From Hydnum rufescens UP504 (taxonomy: Eukaryota > Basidiomycota > Agaricomycetes > Cantharellales > Hydnaceae): a stretch of 64,000 nt of DNA. Below are positions 50,955 to 62,039 of this stretch, one piece after another. The stretch covers positions 62,001-126,000 of the forward strand of contig MU128931.1 of assembly GCA_014904985.1 (NCBI GenBank). Reading direction: 5' to 3'. The notes under the pieces are model-generated. The model was not told the DNA's origin. It searched no databases and saw only the letters and a list, made by a program, of their open reading frames with translations. How positions within the stretch are numbered: the first letter of the stretch is position 1; each line of letters opens with the position of its first letter. A program made the translations under genes and the position numbers.

Positions 50955-51730
50955 TCAGGGCTTTTCGTCGAACGTCTCATACTGCCCACTCTCGAGGCTT
51001 GTTGTATATGCGTCACCGATAGTCGCACACAAGCTATCGAGATTATCGAGTGCTTCGAGGAGTGCTGTCAATGAAGACAGGTTGTCTAAGCAAGAAGAAC
51101 TGCCACCCGTTACACGCCAGGATAAGAAAAGCCTTAAGCAAGATACGCACCGTACATTTGGATGCGGAGGTGGATCTTGGGCTCCGAGGGATGTGGGACG
51201 CTGGCAGTGGGATCAACAAACAGGCGGGATATGAATGGTCCAAACGGAGGATGTGAAGGAAATTGATATCTCACCTATATCCACAAAACTCAACTTTCGG
51301 GCTTAGTGGGAGAACAAGTCAGGGGCCACAACCAGTATCGGGACAAAAGAGGGCAACTCACTTTTTCATCAACATCCATCGCAATGTGTTGCCTAGTGTA
51401 TGTGTTTCGTGGTGCAAACAATACGTAGCGGCAGACAAGTCTGCCGTTGCACCTTTTAGCTAAAAATTTACTGAAATCGGCACACCTCAGGGCCACTAGA
51501 GACAAAAGGCTTACTATTTCAATTTTGGAGTCTTCTGTTTTGTGGACAGATGGGAACTCCATTTTCTCGATTTTCTCTTTGTGCAGCCAACGGTAATTGT
51601 CTTCGGCGTTTCCCGGGATCCGAAGTCCTCCCGATTCTTGTTGTCTACCACAAAGACGAAAGAAACTGTTGAACCGATGCTCCAGGGACTACTTAAGCCT
51701 GAGGGATTGGGGCTCAATGTCTACAGCCAT
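50955..51730 (-). CDS. RPC19: RNA polymerase I and III subunit AC19 (RPAC2)
   Basis: Small alpha-like subunit shared by RNA polymerases I and III; dimerises with AC40. Six short exons, read leftward from ATG 51730: MAVDIEPQSLRLK; then QQESGGLRIPGNAEDNYRWL to DSKIEI; then LKGATADLSAATYCLHHETH, continuing TLGNTLRWMLMK; then a 27-nt exon NPKVEFCGYS; then VPHPSEPKIHLRIQ; then SSLTALLEALDNLDSLCATI, ending FDEKP. HTLGN, LRWMLMK and CGYSVPHPSEPKIHLRIQ are the hallmark of this subunit. Every join uses GT-AG with correct phase. About 160 residues, slightly long from an N-terminal extension. The gene is hard to see because no exon exceeds about 45 codons. It is divergent from the 51857 gene with 126 bp between the two start codons. 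Confidence 0.9.
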
Positions 51731-51856
51731 TTGCTCCCCCTCTCTTCCCCAGCTTCCTACTTCCTCACTTTCGATCTTTGGGCAGGTTCCCCCTTCACAT
51801 ACTTTTTATAATCTTCACAATTTCTCTTGCGCACCCATCCATTTGATCCTTTGAAC
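51731..51856. promoter_or_regulatory. Compact bidirectional promoter RPC19 / 51857 gene
   Basis: Only 126 bp separates the two ATG codons, so both promoters and leaders must share it. It is C/T-rich (cccctctcttccccagcttcctacttcctc), with ttttataatc near 51805-51814 as a possible TATA-like element for the rightward gene. Confidence 0.55.
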
Positions 51857-52706
51857 ATGAAAGCCTCCTCTTTCTTTGCATCTGACGTTAACGGTCGCCT
51901 GGTCCTCCCTGCTCCTGCTGGCCCCGGCCGTACGAAATATGGCCCTATCTTAGTCCCTGCGGTTCCAAGTGTGCCTCGTCTCCGTCATGACGATAGCGAA
52001 ACAGTGCACCTAATGAATCCGGTAAGGAGGCCCCCGCCCGTGACAAGGATATTCCAAGCTAACTTGTGCGCCGTAGGAACGCTCGCTTTCGTCTAATAAC
52101 ACCTGTGCGCACAAAAGAAATGCGTCGAACTCGAGCAATACTTCCACCGACGATGCTGATTCTTCCCCATCGGACGCGGAATCTGATTCGACCCGACCCA
52201 CGACACCCGGTTCCTCGCGTTCCCCCTCGCCAGACATTATACCGAAACAAAAATCCCCAGGACCATCTCTTCGCCTCGTTCCGCGCGACCCATTCCCATC
52301 CGACCTCACGATTTCAGATATCACCGCAGAAGACTGCTTAGTATTTTTCCCGGATCCCTCAGCGTCCTCTCGTGCCATCCTCCTCATGGGGCCTGCCATC
52401 GCGCGGCATATGCACCTCTCTTCGGGTTCCCGCAGAAGCTCCCTCTGCCAAACCGACTCGAGCGCCCAAAGCGCGACGGCCAAAAGACTTCGCGTCCATC
52501 CCTATCGCATCAGCATTACCAACAAATCCTCTGCTGAGAAAGATTGTGCCACGCTGTCGATGATGAGACGGCAAATAGAACAGGCGAAACAAGAAGCTGC
52601 TTGGCGAACGTGGGCGAAAGGCGCCCCACTGGAGCGGCAGGCCAGTGAAGTATGGGAACAGCAGAGACAGTCGATATGTGGCGCACCAATTACGACTTCG
52701 ACTTGA
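51857..52706 (+). CDS. Unrecognised protein, Ser/Pro-rich with conserved-looking core
   Basis: Not recognised. ATG 51857 gives MKASSFFASDVNGRLVLPAP, then PGRTKYGPILVPAVPSVPRL. One intron (52022-52076) joins HLMNP to ERSLSSNNTCAHKRNASNSS with phase kept. A Ser/Thr/Asp-rich linker follows, then ISDITAEDCLVFFPDPSASS and AILLMGPAIARHMHLSSG; then AKRLRVHPYRISI; and a basic helical end MMRRQIEQAKQEAAWRTWAK. About 265 residues. Two globular-looking blocks around a disordered linker and a clean intron support a real gene. The KRLRVHPYRI cluster could be a nuclear signal. Function unknown. Confidence 0.7.
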
Positions 52707-52973
52707 AATCATTGAACGATCCCTTGTTGTCCCTCTTTCGTATATCTCTATCTCACATTATACCCACGCTGTCCGCCTAGGCAAGCGAGTCCAGGGGATG
52801 ATTACCCACGTTGTACCCAACCACATTGTAATGAAGCGATCTTGACTTAATGGACTACTGGCCTATTGTGTAAACCTGTTTATCAGTATTCGGAAGTATT
52901 TGTTGTGCTTCGCAGCCTTGACTGCGTATAAATCGCCACCCTGTGGATAATAGACGGTTGCTTGCTGCAGGCG

Positions 52974-54744
52974 ATGTTTGTCGCGAGCCTTCTTAGCGCG
53001 GCATTCTTGAGTCATTACTTTCACGGCGTACAGGTGGCAAAGGCTCTGACAGCGAGTGGGATCTACAACTCGTCTCAAACCCCGCATGACTTACCATGGA
53101 ATACTTATAACTACTGCAATGCGCCCCACGTCAACCGCGATCGATACGTGTTGCCCCTATTGGCAACACAAAGCTTGTGTATGCCACGATAATGATGCGA
53201 CACCACAAGGTGCGTGAATATATGCGCACTCCATTATCATTTTTAGTCATATCGTGGTGTCCACGGTTCTACTAGCGCACACCTGACAATCTTTACCCTA
53301 CTGAAAATGCTTTAAACCCGCCCGTAGGGTGGGACTGTACTAATATCGTCCAAGAGAACCATGCCGCGGGTTCAGGAAAAGTTACCCATGAGACCGTAAT
53401 ACCAAGCTGGCATCCTTTCTTGTCGCGAATTTGGAATGGCACATGCGATGCTGGACAGCTGACCGCAGAGGGATTAGCAGACTCGGTTAAGCACGGGCAG
53501 GTGCGTTTATTTACTTCTGTATTACGACTCGCCACGCACCACGAAACGCCCTACTTCTGCAGGATATCTGGTCCGTGTATTCCAGCCAACTTGGATTGTT
53601 AGAATCCGTGAACGATATATACATTCGCACCTCCAACTCCGATCGCACATACCAAGTTACAGGCGGGTTGCTCTATGGAATGGATCCTTCTACGGCTCAG
53701 TCTTCCGTACCTTTTGTTGTGCATACGCAGCCCTCGAATGTAAGGGTTCGCTTTGCTGCTTCATCCTAGTCAAGCCCAACCAATTGACGGGGGATCGTCA
53801 TCGCTTATCGTTAATAGATTGACTCCCTTGTACCATCCTATTCGTGCCCTAAAGCTGACGCCTTGCGAAACGCATACCAGAGCGTCCCCGCCTGGACTGA
53901 TCATATAAATGCAAATCAGGACTTGCAGAACCGACTGGACAGTATCCTCGGCACTACCGGACTTGGGCCATGGTCGAGCTGGTGTGAGTAGTACAAGTAA
54001 TTCTCGTCATATATTCACTGACCCATCTGTGACTTCCGGGGTGCATTGATATAGACGACCACTTTTTCGACACCTTTACTTCGCGGACATGTCATGGTCA
54101 TCCCCTCCCCTGCAATGCGACTGGTACTTGCGTCAGTGAAGCGGATGCCGATAGAGTGCATGAAATTGGTAATTTCGAGTACAAGTTGAGTGGCCTGTCA
54201 AGTTTCACCCACCACCGAGTAAGAATCATACTGGTGACTTGACGCAGCTACATCTGGAACAACGCTACAGGCGCCAAGGAATACGTGAAGTTGACGTTCG
54301 GCAAGCTTCAATTTCGGCACTCGTCACATGCTTCGCCTGATTTGGTTTACGACATGTAGGCGCTATGTTCCTGGAACTAGCGCAAAACCTGCTCTCGTTT
54401 GAGTCAGGGATGGAGCGACACAGAATGCGTATCTATGTCGGTCACGATGGCTCCATGATTCGTCTCGCTTCTGGCTTGGGCATCAAGGGACCCCTCAAGT
54501 GGCCGTCCATGGGGTCTGAAATCTCGATGGAGGTGTGTCCAATTGATATCCAGGTTGATATCCAGGTGCTTTCGGTGACGCTACGATATTAACTCAGGTG
54601 TGGGAAACGGAGGCGCGACAAAAGTTCGTCAGAGTGTTCCATGAGGGTACTGTTGCTCAGGGTTTCGAGTGGATACCATTTCAAACGTTCGTGTCGCTGC
54701 TGCAGAGCAATGTCCATAGCAACCTTACCGTACAATGTGCATGA
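52974..54744 (+). CDS. Secreted histidine acid phosphatase, with one frame break
   Basis: Two-step histidine phosphatase (branch 2) that releases phosphate from organic esters outside the cell. ATG 52974 gives a signal-peptide-like start MFVASLLSAAFLSHYF; then LPWNTYNYCNAPHVNRDRY. The nucleophile motif is RHHKRTPDN, a known variant of RHGxRxP in fungal relatives. The partner motif is YVGHDGSMIRLASGLGI. Other blocks are HPFLSRIWNGTCDAGQLTAE, DIWSVYSSQLGLLESVNDIY and NRLDSILGTTGLGPWSSW, with even-numbered Cys as in secreted enzymes. The intron at 54301-54359 is GC-AG. At 53154-53157 (cccc) the frame shifts: VLP before it and IGNTKLVYATIMMRHHKRT after it join only if one C is added. Apart from that break the gene looks complete and functional. 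Confidence 0.88.
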
Positions 54745-55187
54745 ATGGTCCCTGCATCGAAATATCAGGGATTTAAATCCCATATATTAAAGATTGGTTG
54801 CAAGGGAGAGTCGCACATGCTTGAGATAGCGACTTTTGACAAGAGTGTAGAAGCATGCCAGAGTAAGGCGAGGACGGTGAAGCGATAGGTTGACGCCGGT
54901 GAAATTGAATCGTCCACCAGGTCTAGCTGTTCGGATGACTGTCGTATTCGCCAAGCTCTAATTCCGGGCATAGAGGAAGAGAGGAGTCTAGACTCGTTTC
55001 CTATCTCACGTCTCTAGAATGAAACAAGGAATGAAACAAAGGAAGAACATATAGTGCATTGTGAGAGCCTCGGTGTATGATACAACACAGGTGGAAATGG
55101 AAGGGGAAATCCAACAACTGCGGATAGAGTGCTTTAGGAAGATTCTCCAGAAGATGAAGGGAATAAAGGTGACCTTACATTATAAAG
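54745..55187. other. Convergent spacer
   Basis: About 440 bp between the phosphatase stop and the stop of the small leftward gene. Purine-rich (gaatgaaacaaggaatgaaacaaagg near 55018). No gene seen. Confidence 0.4.
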
Positions 55188-55571
55188 CTAGCTGCGGGAA
55201 TGGAGAATAGATTCATCGAATGGGTCACCGATAGCTGAGATGAGATCATGCAATCAGCCATACCCAATACACGGAGACATGGTGACTTTACCGTTCTTCA
55301 ACGTACGAGCGAGTTCTGCGTCAATCAACTCCTCTTTCTTACTTTCCTGCGAACCTCGGGTGTTCCCTGCGAAGCGACTTTTCTCTTCGCTACGCTTGCT
55401 TTTTGGGAGCACTTGGACGGGAGCCTGAGTCCTTCGTTTCGTTAGCGGGTTGGATGGTTCCTGGGGAGCACGGCTCCACTGAATATCTCGCTCAATGGGC
55501 TCTCCGTCCATGTTGTCATCGTCGAGGGAGCCACTGGAGGGTGACGGTGACGGCGAGAGTCTGCTATCCAT
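55188..55571 (-). CDS. Small unrecognised protein divergent from ATG7
   Basis: Leftward from a true ATG at 55571: MDSRLSPSPSPSSGSLDDDN, then IERDIQWSRAPQEPSNPLTK, and a lysine-rich stretch (VQVLPKSKRSEEKSRFAG). After a GT-AG intron (55291-55235), ELARTLKN continues as AIGDPFDESILHSRS and stops at 55188. About 107 residues with an acidic Ser/Pro head and a basic middle. The intron phase and protein-like composition favour a real gene, but no family is recognised. Confidence 0.5.
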
Positions 55572-55621
55572 TCTGGATTTCGATTACGTTGATCGGCAAA
55601 TTCCGCAGCGCCCTCACTTCC
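55572..55621. promoter_or_regulatory. 50-bp divergent gap upstream of ATG7
   Basis: Only 50 bp lies between the ATG of the small leftward gene (55571) and the ATG of ATG7 (55622). At least one promoter must extend into the opposite gene. Confidence 0.5.
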
Positions 55622-58348
55622 ATGCCTGTTGTACAATTCACACCCTTCTCGTCGACGGTGTCTCCCGCCTTCTGGCACGCTCTAATAAAGGTCAAACTTG
55701 AGGTCCAGAAGCTCTCCGCCGATGCTCTTCCGATTGTTGCCTCATATTCTGCTGGGCGATCAATTAAAGATCGCGAGACTGGAGCGGACATACCCCTAAA
55801 TTCGAATCTTTCTGTACTGGAGGACGCGTTCCATCCAAAAGAACAAACCCAAGCTCCTCCTGGATCTACTATTGCTCTTGGACAATTCAAGAATTTTAAT
55901 ACGATTGAAGAGTTCAAGGAAGCTGACAAACAAGCCCTGTTTAACAGTCTTGCAGAAGAGGTGGACGCGATTTCCCCTGTCCTTTCCCTCTTATCGACTC
56001 TCATGTAATAATTATGTCTAGATATGGACATCTATTACAACGCCAGGCGATGATCCATCCGAAGCACTCTCTCGCTTTCTGCTCATCACATTCGCTGATC
56101 TCAAGAAATACAAATTCTACTACTGGTTTGCGTTTCCTGCATTCATTGCCAAGCCATCGTGGGAAATACGTGAAAATGGATGGGCATTAGCCTCTACAAG
56201 TCTCCAAGCCGTCGGGGTTCGTATTTCATCTGTCGTCTCGACAAATCGTATGTGATTACTGAACTCTACCCTAGATGGAATCGATCTCGGAATCGCTAGG
56301 ATCTCTCAAGTCTTCTAAGAGCTCGAAATCACAACCATCATTCTTCCTTGCTCGTCCTGTTGCCGGTTCTCAAACTTACGATGTCGCACCGATCCACACT
56401 TATCTCACGTTCTTCAAAGAGATACCTTATTCACAGGTTCGCCATGATCACCATGGAGTCGTTCAGCATTTTATATTCGATTCTGTTCCACAGCGCATAA
56501 TTGGATTCTTAGATCCGTCCTCCCATCCTCAAAGCCCGGGTTGGCCTCTCAGAAACCTCCTTTCATACATAGCGCATCTCGAGCAGAGTGAACCGGCAAA
56601 TTCACTGGCACATCCTGATACCCTATCGCTGAACGTACTCTGCTGGCGGGATTCCGAACTCCCTCGAGGAGGACAAGACTGGAAGAGCCTATTGGGGGTC
56701 GTGTCGCAGTCTCGAACGAGTATCTAGTGTCTCTTCTGCACCAATGCACCGGCCATCCGCGGTTGGCTGGGAAAGAAACTCAGTTGGAAAATTGGCACCT
56801 CGCCTCTCTGATCTAGCGCCCATGATGGATCCTTCTCGGTGCGCGTCTTCTTGCCTTCCTTTTGCGATTTCTTATGCAATATGCACCCATTTATGTTCAG
56901 CCTTGCAGAGCAAGCGGTTGATCTAAATTTGAAACTGATGCGCTGGCGTATTCTTCCCTCCCTCAATCTGGAGCGTGTCTCGGAGACGAAATGTCTTTTA
57001 CTTGGTGCTGGAACCTTAGGTGCTTTGTCGCTCGGGCTCTCATGGTTTGTCTCACCATTTCCCCTGAGTCTGAATTCTGTCATTGACATATTTGGGTATT
57101 CAGGCATGGGGCGTGCGAACTATCACCCTTGTAGATTCCGGGAAGGTTTCATTTTCAAATCCTGTTCGACAGCCCTTATTTGAGTTTAACGATTGTTTGG
57201 ATGGTGGAAAACCGAAAGCAGAAGCTGCCGCTGCCGCCCTGAAGCGTATTTTCCTGGAGTGGTGAGTAACTTCACGTTGATTTCAGGGTGCCGGATGAAA
57301 GTCTGATTAGCCCCGATCCCCATAGAATGCTACTGGGCATACCCTTTCCATCCCCATGCCGGGGCATCCTGTGCCTCCCACACCTGCTTCATTGGTTGAG
57401 CAAACCCGCGCAGACGTAGCCAAATTGGATACTCTAATCGATGATCACGATGTTGTTTTCCTGCTCATGGACTCCCGAGAGAGCCGCTGGTTGCCCACCC
57501 TATTGGGGAAGGCAAAGAACAAGGCGAGTGCCAGTGAGGATGTTTGGGGCTGGTGCGAATAACTCATGGTCAATCCGCAGATTGTGTTGAATGCGGCCCT
57601 GGGATTCGACTCGTTTGTCGTCATGCGCCATGGCTGTAGGTCCTCTGATCCATCCGCGCCTAAACTGGGGTGTTACTATTGCAATGATGTTGTCGCTCCT
57701 GCTGACGTGGGTGCCGCCGGTTCAGAGTCGCTTCGAAGTCTTTGCTCATTGTGGCTTTGTGTCCGTAGTCTTTGACCGATCGGACGTTGGATCAAATGTG
57801 TACGGTGACGAGGCCGGGACTGGCCAGTATTGCGAGCTCGATCGCCGTCGAACTTCTCGTATCTCTTCTTCAGCACCCTAAAGGGTAAGTGGAAGCCTTC
57901 TCCGAGGTATCCCGTTAGTTTACCTAGGTCCCTTCTATATGCAGCATTGAAGCACCTGCTCCGCCCCCTGTGCAGGATATTGGTGGTCCGCCGAAGTCTA
58001 GTACCGAGGGTACGGAAAGCATTCTTGGTCTCGTGCCGCACCAGCTTCGCGGTTTTTTGGCGCAGTTTAGTAATGTCTTAATTACCGGCTCGGCATACGA
58101 ACGGTGCACTGCCTGCAGCGATCTAGTACGTTCCATTTTCAGTTTTTGCTCTTGGCCCTGACTAACTCTGATTCGCCCAGGTCATCGATGAATACGAACG
58201 AAAAGGGTTTGAGATGCTGCTGCAGGCGTTCAATGATCCTCAGTATCTGGAGCAGGTTACCGGCCTGGATAAGATGAAGGAAGAAACGGAGGCGATGCTA
58301 GACGATGTCGAATGGGGATCTGACGATGACGAAGAGATCGGCAATTGA
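55622..58348 (+). CDS. ATG7: Autophagy E1-like activating enzyme ATG7
   Basis: Activates ATG8 and ATG12 with ATP and passes them to ATG3 and ATG10; cytosolic homodimer. From ATG 55622 ([20 protein letters not shown]) the N-terminal domain has [40 protein letters not shown] followed by [17 protein letters not shown], and [12 protein letters not shown]. Then [18 protein letters not shown] joins [20 protein letters not shown], which precedes the ThiF adenylation fold: [37 protein letters not shown] and [17 protein letters not shown]. The zinc Cys pair is in [11 protein letters not shown], and the catalytic Cys in [13 protein letters not shown]. The tail ([13 protein letters not shown], then [15 protein letters not shown]) and the acidic end DDDEEIGN match the family. 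About ten introns. All active-site residues are present. Confidence 0.95.
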
Positions 58349-58879
58349 TTCTGCGCAGTGTTTTCCGCTCCGATGCAACCGTCCTTCTACATTTGAGTCG
58401 CTTTGAGATTGTGGCGTTGGTGAGCGGATCCAATCTGTGGCATCCTTGCTCCAAACTTGCATAAGGCTCTCCCACTTCCTACTAGAGCTCTATGCGTCGG
58501 AACTGTATTTTTTGTGCACATTCCAGCAATATCCAAAGAAAGGCCCAAGTTCACTGCACGGTGATCCTGCGCCAATGCCGTAGTGTTGGATGCACATTTT
58601 TGAGTCTTTGGTACCAGGTACAGTGGCTTGTCTTCAGAACCGAGTTAGCCATGCAAATCAGTGCAAATGAAGGCGCTGTCTCCGCTGTCTCCATCCTTCC
58701 CCAGTACGAGGTGGTCTCTGTGCGGTGGTTTCTTCCGCTCAGCAATGAGATACGATGCCCACATTACCTGAGTGCGAGGCCTGCCTTTTTCGTGTACTTG
58801 AGGAGTCGGCGAAGAATTAAATTACATTGAAAATGGTTTCATTTCATTTGCATCCGGCTACCATCCCTGGCTTCTCCTC
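58349..58879. other. Spacer ATG7 / WC-1
   Basis: 530 bp between two rightward genes, holding the ATG7 3' end and the WC-1 promoter and leader. No gene motif. A light-response element was not identifiable by eye. Confidence 0.45.
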
Positions 58880-61380
58880 ATGGACTACAACACGGGTCAC
58901 AACGGTGTCTACCACCACCTGCTCATCGACCAGAACAACCCGCAGTATATGAGCCAGGCCTCAGAAGTGAATATCTACGATCCGTACTCGTTTGGTATCA
59001 CACCAGACACTTTCGCCGAACCTCACTTTCAAGTACCTAGTTTCCTCGATGCCCCGCCCCCGGACTCGGAGAATTTAGCTACATTTATGGCCAACTCTTC
59101 ATATCCGCAGGAGTCTCGTTGGCCGGATCATCCTCTTAAGCCGCTCGACAATGCTTTCGTTCAGCAGGCTGACCAACGCGATGTGCGCGATTCGTCACAA
59201 TACCTTTCTTTTCCCAATCATGGACTTCCCTCCCCTAGGGGATCCTTCTCTCAATCCCCATCTCGCCTTGCTTCATTTTTCTCTACGTCTGTCTTCCCTG
59301 ACCTAGGGGTTCAGTTGAGAACGTTCCGCAGACATCAACAGAGCTCGCTCATAGAGAGGATATCCTACCCATGTCTCGGCAGTTTCACCTCCTCCCCGTA
59401 GAGGATCTCTTGGTCCTGCAGTTGGCTACATCTGTCACCCCTGCTGTGTATTCTGAAAGTGGCTTTGATATGATTGGAGTGCTCAGTCGAGTTGCTTCAA
59501 GGCCTAATCCACAGGTCACCATTGGCCCCGTAGACTTTACATGTAGTTTTGTCGTTGCCGATGCCCACGATCCTGATGAACCGATCATCTATGCCAGTCA
59601 CACATTTGTCAGTCGTGTCTTGCTCAATGCTCCTCTCCTGCTTATCCCCGACTGAAACTAGACCGAGCTTACTGGATATAGTTTAGAAGAGATTATTGGA
59701 AGAAATTGTGTATGTGGTTCAGTTTCTAACCAGTGCCACGCGCTCTCACTCAGTACATGGTCCAGCGATTTCTTCAATCACCTACAGGCGTGGTACACAA
59801 GGGGGAGACGAGGAGATTTACTGACGACAGGGCCGTTGCTCACATCCGCACCTCTCTTGACGCCCGGAGAGAATGCCAGGTCTCATTTATCAACTACCGG
59901 AAGAACAGCGAGTCATTTATTAACCTTGTCACTATCATCCCAATCAAGTGGGATAGCGATGATTTCCGCTATCTCGTTGGCTTCCAGGTCGATCTCGAGC
60001 GTCAGCCAAACGCTATCCTTCGAATGATGAACGATGGTTCTTATTCTGTGAACTATTCTATGCTTGAAAATCGAGCCGTCGGCGCCGATAGACGTCCGCT
60101 CATTTCCGACCGACTTCGGAAAATCATCGGAGGTGCGGGGACGAGTGGCTCGCCGTTATCTGCTGATCAGGAGCGTGAGACACTGAACATGATGATTCTG
60201 GAACACTCGGACGGTCAGTACGTATGATCAAGCTGGTGGCTATTCTCATAGGATTTCGGAACCAGATTTCATTCATGTTTTATCACTGAAGGGCTCCATC
60301 CAGTACGTTTCACCAAGTGTGAAGTACGTGCTAGAGTATACACCCGAGGAGCTCTTCGGAAAAACCATCAGCGATATCGCACATCCTTCGGATGTTGTCC
60401 CCGTGATGCGAGAACTGAAGGAGGCTTCAGTGGGCCAACAGCCATTATCCGTCTTATCCTCCACCCTCCTGGCGCAGCATTACTTCCAGCAGGCCAAGCT
60501 CGTGCATCTCCTATTTCGTATACGTCGAAAGAAAAGTGGCTATGTCTGGATCGAATCGACAGGCCGTCTGCAAATTGAACCGGCAAGGGCCGGAAATCCA
60601 TCGTTTTTAGTGGCCGTATACGACGAATGCCAACGTTGCAATGGAGTCTCATCGCTGACGAAGGTGGATTAAGTGATCCCGACTGCTGGACTCACGTCAG
60701 TATTGACGGGGGTCTGTTTCTCGTCGTGTCCAGTGGGGCGCATGATATTCTCGGCCGACCAGCGCAAGAAGTCGTTGGTACGAGGATAAAGGATTGGGTG
60801 GGACCGGAGGATCATGCGTCCGTGGACCTGACATTATCTGAAGCTCGTAATGGGGTATACGGGAATTCGCCGAGATCTCTGACGTGTATGCGTGTGGGAC
60901 GGGGCGGTGGCCCACCACAGGCGATAGTTATTGCTTTTTACCCACCAGACACACATCCACCACCCAATTCAACGAACCGGGCCTCCGTTCGTCTACTATC
61001 ATCTGCCATATACGACACCCCTCCGTCCCCGTCCCTTCCGATTCATATCAACTGCCTCTGCCATTGCCCCCGCCCCAACAACGGCTACATCAGCCATTGC
61101 CCTCTCACATAGTGTGCAGGATTATTCTTCTCGGTCATCCCTTTTTCCTCCTGCATCTCATGCTATGCCAATTTCAAATGACCCTGGACGCCGTGCCATC
61201 CCGCTTGTGCATGAGCTCAATACGAACTTGTTTCAAGAGCTCGAGACGACGCGAGGCACGAGCTGGCAATTCGAGCTCCAGCAGCTTCGAATCACTAACC
61301 TGAACATGCAAAATGAGATCGATGCCCTCATTGCCAATCAGGAACAAAATCCCGGTCCGAGCCAGGCTCAAGTCCTCTAG
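58880..61380 (+). CDS. WC1: White collar-1 blue-light photoreceptor, with frame breaks
   Basis: Flavin-binding LOV photoreceptor that, with WC-2, activates light-induced genes. ATG 58880 (MDYNTGHNGVYHHLLIDQNN); a Pro/Ser-rich head; then FDMIGVLSRVASRPNPQVTI and the LOV core: CSFVVADAHDPDEPIIYASH, LTGYSLEEIIGRNCRFLQSP, NYRKNSESFINLVTIIP and YLVGFQVDLERQP. The photoactive Cys in GRNCRFLQ is intact and is the last codon before an intron. A second PAS domain reads DFIHVLSLKGSIQYVSPSVK to RRKKSGYVWIESTGRL; a third begins CWTHVSIDGGLFLVVSSGAH. The C-terminal helix (LFQELETTRGTSWQFELQQL) is followed by the stop, with no GATA finger, as in other basidiomycete homologues. One extra G is needed at 59306-59309 and at 60582-60583, and the frame near 60,950-61,080 is unresolved. 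Confidence 0.9.
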
Positions 61381-62039
61381 AGGCAGTTTTAGATGGTTGC
61401 CCTCCGCCCATTCTCCTTCCTTCCGTTCACCCCGTTACAGCATCATTTTCATTGGATTATTCAGGCTAAATTATTGATTGTGTCACGTTCAGATCGCTCT
61501 TGCAACGATTCATTCACGCCGTCAGCCCCCCTTTCTCCGTCTCCATCATTAGCCTCTTCTTCACCGGTCCCTCTTGTAGTCATCATCGCGTATATGGCTA
61601 TTGTATGGTCTTTCCCCCCCTCCCTGCTTTTCTTGTAGCATTCGTCGATATTCTCATGAACAATGGAAGCCTGTTTATATACTCTCATCCCTGCTAGGTA
61701 ATAATTTAGTAATTTACAGAGTACATCTGCTTATCACTATCGATCTACCGCACGAAGTAACGAACATTCTATTTTCTACTGAACCTGAGGTTCTAGTTTC
61801 CGTCTGTAAGAGGACCATTGCATCTGGGTATCTTGCCTCTGCACTCAAGAGACAATTTTGGACGGATACGCTTAGACTTGCTGGCCATGGTGGCCTGTAC
61901 GTTTCTTAGTGGCTGCCTGTGGCGATACGTTCGAAATTCTGGGCTGAGAATGAGGGGGGGGGGGGGATGGTTTCTCAATCGGCCAAACGCGTCGGGAGAA
62001 AAAAAAAAAAGAATCGAGTCGCTACTCAGAGAAACTTAT
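61381..62039. other. Spacer after WC-1, with long homopolymers
   Basis: About 660 bp with no gene seen. It contains a run of 13 G (61954-61966) and a run of 12 A (61999-62010), just before the tandem repeats. Confidence 0.5.
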
